A stretch of 10,229 nt of DNA from contig CAMTGL010000058.1 of assembly GCA_947071955.1 (NCBI GenBank), forward strand, positions 1-10,229. The letters are read 5' to 3'. This DNA comes from an uncultured Plesiomonas sp. (GTDB lineage: Bacteria > Pseudomonadota > Gammaproteobacteria > Enterobacterales > CAMTGL01). The notes below the pieces were generated by a model. That model saw only the letters and a program-made list of their open reading frames with translations. It was not told the origin of the DNA and made no database searches. Of this stretch, positions 1-5,829 are shown piece after piece; position 1 is the stretch's first letter, and every line of letters starts with the position of its first letter. Made by a program: the position numbers and the translations under genes.

Positions 1-74
1 TTGTACTGATACGGCGACCAGCGAGAGCTACACGCGTAAGATCGTCGGCAGCGTCAGAGGTGGATAAGAGACAG
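1..74 (+). other. Untrimmed Illumina/Nextera adapter (sequencing artefact)
   Basis: This stretch is library adapter, not chromosome. Positions 5-33 match the 29-nt Illumina P5 oligonucleotide with three differences (6, 21 and 27). Positions 34-41 read GCGTAAGA, an 8-base i5 index; I recall this as a standard Nextera i5 barcode. Positions 42-55 match the Nextera read-1 tail (TCGTCGGCAGCGTC) exactly. Positions 56-74 match the 19-bp Tn5 mosaic end with T-to-G differences at 59 and 63. The order P5, index, tail, mosaic end is exactly that of a finished library molecule. The likely origin is a read that ran through a short insert into the adapter at the contig edge. Bases 1-4 are unexplained junk. 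Real sequence begins at about 75. Confidence 0.97.
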
Positions 75-418
75 GCCTGGCTCTGGTTGATGGCACGCCG
101 ATTCTCGATATCAAACCCTATCTGCCCTATGTTGATAGCCAACCTGATGCCAGCGCCGGATTTGCACAACAAGCGCCTGAACCACAAATGCCGATCCGTT
201 TTAATGCAGCAGCAGAGTCGGTTTTACACGCCCAGCAGAACAAGTTACCCACATTGCGCCGTTTTATCAGTGAGGTGCTTGCGCAAGACCCCCGCCCTGC
301 CTATCGAAAACAGCAAGCTGATGATCGCCACTATGCGGTGCATTTGCTTGATTTCAATGTGCGCTGGGTGGTGCATGAGTCAGAAGCAGAAGTCATTGCG
401 ATTGAAAAGCGCAGCTGA
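75..418 (+). CDS. trmO: tRNA (t6A37) N6-methyltransferase TrmO, 3' partial
   Basis: This is the C-terminal part (113 codons visible, reading from 77) of TrmO, formerly YaeB/TsaA. The enzyme uses S-adenosylmethionine to methylate N6-threonylcarbamoyladenosine at position 37 of tRNA-Thr, giving m6t6A. The reading frame gives LVDGTPILDIKPYLPY and then EVLAQDPRPAYRK near the end, both typical of the E. coli protein, and closes with FNVRWVVHESEAEV before a TGA at 416-418. The family is about 235 residues, so roughly the first half, including the SAM-binding barrel, is missing. The gene is not mutated: it is cut by the contig edge, and the adapter places an in-frame TAA at 65-67. The ATG at 188 is an internal methionine, not the start. 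It lies 88 bp upstream of proS on the same strand, the same order as in E. coli. Confidence 0.95.
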
Positions 419-435
419 TTTAACCAAAGAAGCTT

Positions 436-462
436 TTGAGCGACCGATCACGCTGCTACACT
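436..462 (+). promoter_or_regulatory. Possible proS promoter (extended -10)
   Basis: In the trmO-proS gap there is a TGCTACACT extended -10 (454-462; hexamer TACACT, 4 of 6 to consensus). A weak -35, TTGAGC (436-441), lies 15 bp upstream of it. This would let proS be transcribed separately from trmO, with a leader of about 38 nt. The spacing is short and the hexamers are imperfect, so this is a reading by eye only. Confidence 0.35.
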
Positions 463-506
463 AATACCCTTGTGATTTTGTTTGAATTATTCACGGAATT
501 TTATCC

Positions 507-2225
507 ATGCGTACCAGTAATTATCTGCTCTCTACTTTAAAGGAAACTCCGTCTGACGCGGAAGTGATCAGCCACCAGCTGATGCTGCGCGCCGGTATGA
601 TCCGTAAACTGGCATCAGGCTTGTACACATGGCTGCCGACCGGTTTGCGCGTACTGAAAAAAGTTGAAAACATTGTTCGTGATGAAATGAACAAAGCGGG
701 TGCAATTGAAGTTTCGATGCCGGTAGTACAACCTGCGGATTTGTGGGTAGAGACTGGTCGCTGGGAGCAGTATGGCCCAGAGTTATTGCGCATTGCTGAT
801 CGTAATGATCGCCCGTTTGTTTTAGGTCCAACACATGAAGAGGTCATCACTGATCTTATTCGTAATGAAGTGTTCTCTTACAAACAGCTTCCGCTGAATT
901 TATTCCAAATTCAAACAAAATTCCGTGATGAAATTCGCCCGCGCTTTGGTGTTATGCGCGCCCGTGAATTCCTGATGAAAGATGCCTACTCTTTCCATAC
1001 TTCACAAGAGTCTTTACAGATCACGTACGAAAAAATGTATGCAGCTTACAGCGCCATTTTCAGTCGTATGGATCTCGACTTCCGCCCAGTACTGGCAGAT
1101 ACCGGCTCTATCGGTGGCAGCTCATCACATGAGTTCCACGTGCTGGCAAAAAGCGGTGAAGATGATATCGCTTTCTCTAACACCTCTGATTATGCCGCTA
1201 ACGTTGAAATGGCTGAAGCCTTGATGCCTGCCGGTGAGCGTGCAGCGCCAAGCGAAGAGATGCGTCTTGTCGATACACCACATGCTAAAACTATCGTTGA
1301 ACTGGTCGAGCAGCATCAGTTACCGATTGAGAAAACAGTGAAAACGCTGATCGTTAAAGCTGCCGAAGAGTCTGGCCATACACTGGTTGCTCTGCTGGTT
1401 CGCGGCGATCATGAGCTAAACGAAATCAAAGCGCAAAAACTGCCACTGATTGCCGACCCATTGGTGATGGCTGAAGAAGACGAGATCCGTGCGGCTATCG
1501 GTGCAGGCCCTGGTTCACTTGGCCCAGTTGGTTTAAGTATGCCAATCATTGCAGATCGCAGTGTTGTTATGCTGAGTGATTTTGGTGCTGGTGCTAACCA
1601 AGACGGTAAGCACTATTTCGGTATCAACTGGGAACGTGATCTGCCTTTAGCTGCCGTTGCCGATATTCGTAATGTGGTTGAAGGTGACCCATCACCTGAT
1701 GGTTTGGGCTCTATCCAAATCAAACGTGGTATCGAAGTGGGCCATATCTTCCAGTTGGGCAGCAAATACTCTGAAGCCATGAAAGCGGCTGTGCAGGGTG
1801 AAGATGGCCGCAATCAAACCATGATCATGGGCTGTTACGGTATCGGTGTTTCCCGTGTGGTTGCTGCCGCTATTGAGCAAAACCATGATGAGCGCGGCAT
1901 TATCTGGCCAGATGCCATTGCACCGTTCCATGTGGCGATTTTGCCAATGAACATGCATAAGTCTTACCGTGTTCAAAAAGCGGCTGAAAAGCTGTACAAC
2001 GAACTGCAAGCTGCCGGTATTGATGTCATCATGGATGACCGCAAAGAGCGTCCGGGTGTGATGTTTGCAGATATGGAACTGATAGGTGTTCCACATATGG
2101 TTGTGATTGGTGATCGCAACCTTGATGCCGGTGAGATTGAGTACAAACACCGTCGTGGCGGTGAAAAGCAGCTGATTAAAATTGACGGTATCCTCAGCTA
2201 TTTGCTGGAAAGCGTAAAGCGTTAA
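507..2225 (+). CDS. proS: Prolyl-tRNA synthetase (bacterial type, with editing domain)
   Basis: Cytoplasmic class II aminoacyl-tRNA synthetase that activates proline with ATP and charges tRNA-Pro. At 572 residues it equals the E. coli enzyme, and the N-terminus MRTSNYLLSTLKETPSDAEV aligns residue for residue. The catalytic core is split by an insertion. Motif 2 lies around residues 137-160 (TKFRDEIRPRFGVMRAREF). The editing (INS) domain spans roughly 224-407 and hydrolyses mischarged Ala-tRNA-Pro; Lys279, a residue tied to editing in E. coli, is present in KTVKT. Motif 3 follows at about 442-458 (GCYGIGVSRVVAAAIEQ). The anticodon-binding domain runs from about 473 to the end and includes DDRKERPGVMFADMELIG. 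The ATG at 507 has only a weak Shine-Dalgarno (CGGAA, 494-498). A strong terminator follows 55 bp after the stop. Confidence 0.98.
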   Translation: MRTSNYLLSTLKETPSDAEVISHQLMLRAGMIRKLASGLYTWLPTGLRVLKKVENIVRDEMNKAGAIEVSMPVVQPADLWVETGRWEQYGPELLRIADRNDRPFVLGPTHEEVITDLIRNEVFSYKQLPLNLFQIQTKFRDEIRPRFGVMRAREFLMKDAYSFHTSQESLQITYEKMYAAYSAIFSRMDLDFRPVLADTGSIGGSSSHEFHVLAKSGEDDIAFSNTSDYAANVEMAEALMPAGERAAPSEEMRLVDTPHAKTIVELVEQHQLPIEKTVKTLIVKAAEESGHTLVALLVRGDHELNEIKAQKLPLIADPLVMAEEDEIRAAIGAGPGSLGPVGLSMPIIADRSVVMLSDFGAGANQDGKHYFGINWERDLPLAAVADIRNVVEGDPSPDGLGSIQIKRGIEVGHIFQLGSKYSEAMKAAVQGEDGRNQTMIMGCYGIGVSRVVAAAIEQNHDERGIIWPDAIAPFHVAILPMNMHKSYRVQKAAEKLYNELQAAGIDVIMDDRKERPGVMFADMELIGVPHMVVIGDRNLDAGEIEYKHRRGGEKQLIKIDGILSYLLESVKR

Positions 2226-2280
2226 TCGCGAAACGTTAGTAGCATTAGGCTGTTTTTAACGACTGGATTTCATCCTGATT

Positions 2281-2308
2281 AAACCCGCTTTTTTAGCGGG
2301 TTTTTTTT
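2281..2308 (+). terminator. Rho-independent terminator of proS
   Basis: A perfect 9-bp stem, AAACCCGCT (2281-2289) with AGCGGGTTT (2295-2303), has a 5-T loop and is followed directly by more T (an 8-T run from 2301 to 2308). It lies 55 bp after the proS stop, in the correct orientation. This is a textbook intrinsic terminator. Confidence 0.92.
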
Positions 2309-2376
2309 CGTTTTTTGCAATGTGTTATGGTTATTTTCCGCACTCGATACGTTGAATGAAACGTTCAGCCAAATAC

Positions 2377-2403
2377 AAAAAAGCCCTGTATACACAGGGC
2401 TTT
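2377..2403 (-). terminator. Rho-independent terminator of guaBA
   Basis: The perfect 10-bp stem pairs 2380-2389 (AAAGCCCTGT) with 2394-2403 (ACAGGGCTTT) around a 4-nt loop. Read on the minus strand it ends in six T (complement of 2377-2382). On the plus strand only three T follow the stem, so it mainly serves the minus strand. It lies about 66 bp beyond the guaA stop and faces the proS terminator, so the two convergent units are insulated from each other. Confidence 0.9.
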
Positions 2404-2469
2404 CAAAAATAAAACTCGTTAACGAAATATCAGCGTGTTTTGCTTATTCAGCACATTGACACTAAGTGG

Positions 2470-4047
2470 TTATTCCCACTCAATGGTTGCTGGCGGCTTT
2501 CCTGACACATCGTAGACTACGCGTGAAATACCGCTGATTTCATTAATGATGCGGTTAGACACTTTACCCAGCAACTCATAAGGCAGATGTGCCCAGTGTG
2601 CGGTCATAAAATCAATCGTCTCTACTGCACGCAGTGAAACAACCCAGTCATATTTACGGCCATCACCCATAACACCCACTGAACGTACCGGCAAGAAGAC
2701 CACAAAAGCCTGACTCACTTTATTGTACCAGTCCGCCTTATGCAGCTCTTCAATGAAAATCGCATCAGCACGGCGCAGAATATCGCAATACTCTTTTTTC
2801 ACTTCACCAAGAACGCGAACGCCCAAACCTGGCCCTGGGAACGGGTGGCGATACAACATGTTATACGGCAAACCCAGCTCTAATCCGATACGGCGCACTT
2901 CATCTTTAAACAGCTCTTTAAGCGGTTCAACCAGACCCAGTTCCATATCATCCGGTAGGCCACCCACATTGTGGTGCGATTTAATCACATGCGCCTTGCC
3001 GGTTTTTGAAGCTGCAGACTCAATTACATCCGGATAGATAGTGCCTTGTGCCAGCCATTTCACATTTTTAAGCTTGCCCGACTCTTCATCGAACACCTTG
3101 ATAAACTCATGGCCAATCGCTTTACGTTTCAGTTCCGGATCAGCAATACCGCTTAGAGCATCAAGAAAACGCTGTTCAGCATCAACGCGAATAATGTTCA
3201 GACCAAACTGATCACCGAACATCTCCATCACCTGATCGGCTTCATTCAAACGCAGCAAGCCGTTATCAACAAACACACATGTCAGGCGCTCACCGATAGC
3301 ACGGTGCAACAGCAGTGCCGTTACCGAAGAGTCAACACCACCAGACAGGCCTAAGATCACATGATCATTGCCAATCTGCTCGCGCATACGAACCACAGCA
3401 TCTTCAATGATGGTTGCCGGAGTCCACAGTGCATCACAACCGCAAATATCACGAACAAAATTTTCCAGCATACGCTGGCCTTGGCGGGTGTGCGTCACCT
3501 CTGGGTGGAACTGCACGCCGTAAAAGCGTTTCTCTTCTTGTGCCATTGCCGCAAACGGACAGGTTTCTGTCATCGCAACAGTGGTAAAATCAGCCGGAAT
3601 AGCCGTGACTTTATCGCCGTGGCTCATCCATACATCCAGCTGTGGCTGACCATTGGCAGAGAGTGTATCTTGAATTCCCGCAAATAAACGGCTGTCAGTC
3701 AGTACATCAACGCTGGCATACCCAAACTCTCGCTCGGTAGATGACTGCACCATACCACCAAGCTGCATCGCCATCGTTTGCATGCCATAGCACACACCCA
3801 ATACCGGAACACCGGCGGTAAATACATACTCAGGCGCACGTGGGCTGCCTTGCTCGGTGGTGCTTTCTGGGCCACCAGACAGAATAATACCCTGTGGGTT
3901 AAATTCACGAATCTGCTCTTCGGTCACATCCCATGCCCATAATTCGCAATACACACCAATCTCTCGGATACGGCGTGCAATCAGCTGTGTGTACTGGGAA
4001 CCAAAATCAAGGATAAGAATACGGTGGTCGTGAATGTCTTTGCTCAT
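2470..4047 (-). CDS. guaA: GMP synthase (glutamine-hydrolysing)
   Basis: Cytoplasmic enzyme that converts XMP to GMP using ATP and glutamine, the last step of de novo GMP synthesis. Its 525 residues equal the E. coli length. The N-terminal class I glutamine amidotransferase domain (about 8-200) carries the nucleophile Cys86 in GVCYGMQ and the His181/Glu183 dyad in FHPE. The ATP-pyrophosphatase domain (about 208-400) holds the P-loop LGLSGGVDSS (Ser235-Ser240). The C-terminal dimerisation domain ends in SGKPPATIEWE, as in E. coli. The ATG start matches the E. coli start; its ribosome-binding site is weak (AGAG, complement of 4054-4057). It is second in the guaB-guaA operon, 125 bp after guaB, a gap that contains a perfect hairpin but no obvious T-run. 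No key residue is missing. Confidence 0.98.
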   Translation of the reverse strand: MSKDIHDHRILILDFGSQYTQLIARRIREIGVYCELWAWDVTEEQIREFNPQGIILSGGPESTTEQGSPRAPEYVFTAGVPVLGVCYGMQTMAMQLGGMVQSSTEREFGYASVDVLTDSRLFAGIQDTLSANGQPQLDVWMSHGDKVTAIPADFTTVAMTETCPFAAMAQEEKRFYGVQFHPEVTHTRQGQRMLENFVRDICGCDALWTPATIIEDAVVRMREQIGNDHVILGLSGGVDSSVTALLLHRAIGERLTCVFVDNGLLRLNEADQVMEMFGDQFGLNIIRVDAEQRFLDALSGIADPELKRKAIGHEFIKVFDEESGKLKNVKWLAQGTIYPDVIESAASKTGKAHVIKSHHNVGGLPDDMELGLVEPLKELFKDEVRRIGLELGLPYNMLYRHPFPGPGLGVRVLGEVKKEYCDILRRADAIFIEELHKADWYNKVSQAFVVFLPVRSVGVMGDGRKYDWVVSLRAVETIDFMTAHWAHLPYELLGKVSNRIINEISGISRVVYDVSGKPPATIEWE

Positions 4048-4107
4048 CGGTTACTCTATCTACGTAGTTTAACAGGCAGTCAAAATAAAATCGGGGGAAG
4101 CTGCATC

Positions 4108-4128
4108 GCGCCTAGCATTACTAGGCGC
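4108..4128 (-). repeat. Intercistronic hairpin between guaB and guaA
   Basis: A perfect 8-bp inverted repeat, GCGCCTAG (4108-4115) with CTAGGCGC (4121-4128), surrounds a 5-nt loop. It lies 44 bp after the guaB stop and 60 bp before the guaA start. Neither strand shows a T-run after it, so it is not a classical terminator. It could be an mRNA processing or stability element that sets the guaB:guaA ratio, or a weak pause site. Function is inferred only from its position. Confidence 0.7.
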
Positions 4129-4172
4129 ACAGAGAGCAAACGCTTTCTGGGGATGCAAAGCAGGGTAAAATA

Positions 4173-5636
4173 TCAACCCATGCGATAGTTCGGTGACTCT
4201 TTGGTGATAGTCACATCATGCACGTGGCTCTCTTGGATCCCCGCACCGGTAATGCGAACAAACTCAGCTTTGGTGCGCAGCTCTTCAATCGTGCCGCAAC
4301 CGGTTAGCCCCATACAAGAGCGCAACCCACCCATTTGCTGATGAACAATCTCTTTGAGCTTACCTTTATAGGCGATACGCCCTTCAATGCCTTCCGGTAC
4401 CAGTTTATCGGCTGCATTATCACTTTGGAAATAGCGGTCTGATGAGCCTTTAGACATTGCGCCCAGTGAGCCCATACCGCGGTAAGATTTAAAAGAGCGG
4501 CCTTGATACAGCTCTATTTCACCCGGCGACTCTTCTGTACCAGCCAGCATTGAACCGACCATTACACACGATGCACCCGCCGCGATTGCCTTGGCAATAT
4601 CACCAGAGAAACGAATACCACCATCAGCAATGACGGGAATACCCAGTGGCATCAGCGCCGTTGCGGCATCAGATACCGCGGTAATTTGTGGTACACCTAC
4701 ACCCGTTACAATCCGCGTAGTACAAATTGAACCTGGGCCGATCCCCACTTTCACCGCACTGCAACCCGCTTCCGCCAACGCCAGCGCACCGGCTGCTGTC
4801 GCTACGTTACCACCAATGATTTGCAGCTCAGGGTATTTTGCGCGCGTCTCACGAATACGCTGCAATACGCCTTCAGAGTGGCCGTGGGAGGAGTCAATCA
4901 GCAGCACATCTACACCGGCTTCAACCAGTGCATCAACGCGCTCTTCATTGCCGGCACCGGCACCGACTGCCGCACCTACGCGTAAGCGGCCAAGCTCGTC
5001 TTTACAGGCATTTGGTTTACGTTCTGCTTTTTGGAAGTCTTTCACGGTGATCATGCCTTTCAAGCGGAAACTGCGGTCAACCACCAGCACTTTCTCAACT
5101 CGGCGCTCATGCATCAGAGCCAGCACATCAGTGCGCGGCGCACCTTCGAGAACCGTCACCATACGTGGTTTTGGTGTCATCACCTTCGTCACTGGCTGAT
5201 CTAAGTCAGTCACAAAGCGGACATCACGACCGGTAATAATACCGACCAACTCTTTTTCGTCAGTCACCACCGGATAACCAGCAAAACCGTTCTTTTCAGT
5301 CAGCGCAAGAACCTGACGAATAGTAGTGTCTGGGCGAACCGTAACCGGATCACTGACCACACCACTTTCGTATTTTTTAACTTTACGAACTTCGTCGGCC
5401 TGACGCTCGATAGACATGTTTTTGTGGATAAAACCGATTCCGCCCTCTTGCGCTAAAGCAATGGCCAGATCCGCTTCGGTGACGGTATCCATCGCAGCAG
5501 AGAGCATAGGAATATTCAGGTGGATGGTTTTCGTTAACCAGGTTCCAAGATTGGCAGTATTGGGTAAGACAGTAGAATGGGCAGGTACTAGCAGTACATC
5601 ATCAAAAGTCAGAGCTTCTTTCGCTATTCTTAACAT
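4173..5636 (-). CDS. guaB: IMP dehydrogenase
   Basis: NAD-dependent oxidation of IMP to XMP, the first committed step to guanine nucleotides, in the cytoplasm as an oligomer. It has 487 residues (E. coli 488). The TIM-barrel catalytic domain is interrupted at about residues 93-205 by a pair of CBS domains that normally bind regulatory nucleotides (SDPVTVRPDTTIRQVL; MTPKPRMVTVLEGAP). The catalytic loop GPGSICTTRIVTGVG places the nucleophile at Cys305. The mobile flap contains Arg401 in GSSDRYFQ, the residue that helps activate water. The ATG at 5636 follows GGTGAG (complement of 5646-5651) at about 9 nt, and the N-terminus MLRIAKEALTFDDVLLVPA fits the family start. First gene of the guaB-guaA operon, divergent from xseA. 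Confidence 0.98.
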   Translation of the reverse strand: MLRIAKEALTFDDVLLVPAHSTVLPNTANLGTWLTKTIHLNIPMLSAAMDTVTEADLAIALAQEGGIGFIHKNMSIERQADEVRKVKKYESGVVSDPVTVRPDTTIRQVLALTEKNGFAGYPVVTDEKELVGIITGRDVRFVTDLDQPVTKVMTPKPRMVTVLEGAPRTDVLALMHERRVEKVLVVDRSFRLKGMITVKDFQKAERKPNACKDELGRLRVGAAVGAGAGNEERVDALVEAGVDVLLIDSSHGHSEGVLQRIRETRAKYPELQIIGGNVATAAGALALAEAGCSAVKVGIGPGSICTTRIVTGVGVPQITAVSDAATALMPLGIPVIADGGIRFSGDIAKAIAAGASCVMVGSMLAGTEESPGEIELYQGRSFKSYRGMGSLGAMSKGSSDRYFQSDNAADKLVPEGIEGRIAYKGKLKEIVHQQMGGLRSCMGLTGCGTIEELRTKAEFVRITGAGIQESHVHDVTITKESPNYRMG

Positions 5637-5685
5637 CGCAATATCTCACCAAGGCAAGGAGGTTTAAAATTAGATAAAATATTGC
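5637..5685 (-). promoter_or_regulatory. guaB mRNA leader with start-site pairing and 16S-tail-like sequence
   Basis: From the promoter geometry the transcript should begin near 5685. Its first seven bases, GCAATAT (complement of 5679-5685), are perfectly complementary to ATATTGC (complement of 5638-5644), which sits two bases before the ATG. The enclosed 34 nt hold the Shine-Dalgarno GGTGAG (complement of 5646-5651) and ACCTCCTT (complement of 5656-5663). The latter repeats the anti-Shine-Dalgarno end of 16S rRNA and can pair weakly with the local Shine-Dalgarno. This could fold to limit guaB translation. The complementarity is seen; the fold and its effect are inferred, and a 7-bp AT-rich stem with a large loop is weak. 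Confidence 0.4.
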
Positions 5686-5691
5686 CGTGGC

Positions 5692-5719
5692 ATTATACAG
5701 AACGAAAACGATTAGCCAA
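5692..5719 (-). promoter_or_regulatory. guaBA promoter
   Basis: On the minus strand a perfect TATAAT -10 (complement of 5692-5697) lies 16 bp downstream of TTGGCT (complement of 5714-5719; 4 of 6 to TTGACA). The bases after the -10 are GCCACGG, a GC-rich discriminator. In E. coli such discriminators mark promoters shut down by ppGpp, and guaB is a known stringently controlled gene. The expected transcript start is near 5685, giving a leader of about 49 nt. Confidence 0.75.
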
Positions 5720-5729
5720 ACGTTTTTTC
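5714..5729. promoter_or_regulatory. PurR-like operator over the guaB -35
   Basis: AGCCAAACGTTTTTTC keeps the CAAACGTTTT core of the purine-repressor consensus ACGCAAACGTTTTCGT and matches 11 of 16 positions. It overlaps the guaB -35, where a bound repressor would block polymerase, as expected for a purine biosynthetic operon. The outer bases are divergent, so binding is plausible but not certain. No purR gene is in this window. Confidence 0.5.
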
Positions 5730-5740
5730 AGTATTCTTGC

Positions 5741-5768
5741 TTGTAGTTTGAGCTGATTTACGTATTAT
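5741..5768 (+). promoter_or_regulatory. Possible xseA promoter
   Basis: TATTAT (5763-5768, 5 of 6 to the -10 consensus) lies 16 bp after TTGTAG (5741-5746, TTG only conserved). Transcription would begin near 5775, inside the inverted repeat that precedes xseA. The evidence is weak: the -35 is poor and the region is AT-rich. Confidence 0.35.
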
Positions 5769-5769
5769 T

Positions 5770-5798
5770 GCCTGATAACTACCGTGCCTTTATCAGGC
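5770..5798 (+). repeat. Inverted repeat upstream of xseA
   Basis: A perfect 9-bp stem, GCCTGATAA (5770-5778) with TTATCAGGC (5790-5798), encloses an 11-nt spacer. It lies 28 bp before the xseA start and just after the candidate -10. No T-run follows it, so it is not an intrinsic terminator. It may be a DNA operator for a dimeric regulator or a structured mRNA leader; I do not recognise the motif. Confidence 0.6.
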
Positions 5799-5813
5799 CC
5801 TTCTTGCCAGACA

Positions 5814-5829
5814 TAAGGGTGCTATTTTG
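5814..5829 (+). promoter_or_regulatory. Ribosome-binding site and TTG start of xseA
   Basis: TAAGGGTG (5814-5821) ends 5 nt before a TTG at 5827-5829. No ATG or GTG occurs in frame near the point where homology begins (RAIFTVTRLNQTVRQLLE), so this rare start codon is the best choice. A CTG follows immediately at 5830. A TTG start usually lowers translation, which would suit an enzyme that is toxic when its large subunit is in excess. Confidence 0.7.

Noticed and set aside
188..418. A 76-residue stand-alone protein starting at 188
   Set aside because: The same frame stays open back to the adapter and the upstream residues match TrmO, so 188 is an internal methionine.
60..464. 134-codon ORF at the left end, ATG at 60
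   Set aside because: Its start codon lies in the adapter and its frame is not the trmO frame, so the protein is a chimeric artefact overlapping the true trmO reading frame (77-418).
1692..2150. 152-codon ORF on minus opposite proS
   Set aside because: It is antisense to the conserved C-terminal domain of proS, with no visible ribosome-binding site or family motif.
4591..5199. 202-codon ORF on + opposite guaB
   Set aside because: It lies wholly antisense to the well-conserved guaB, has a Ser/Arg/Thr-rich low-information composition, and shows no recognised family: a shadow of codon bias.
5655..5670. AAGGAGGT on the + strand as a ribosome-binding site
   Set aside because: No start codon at suitable distance opens a real frame before xseA. 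On the minus strand it lies in the guaB leader and is discussed there.
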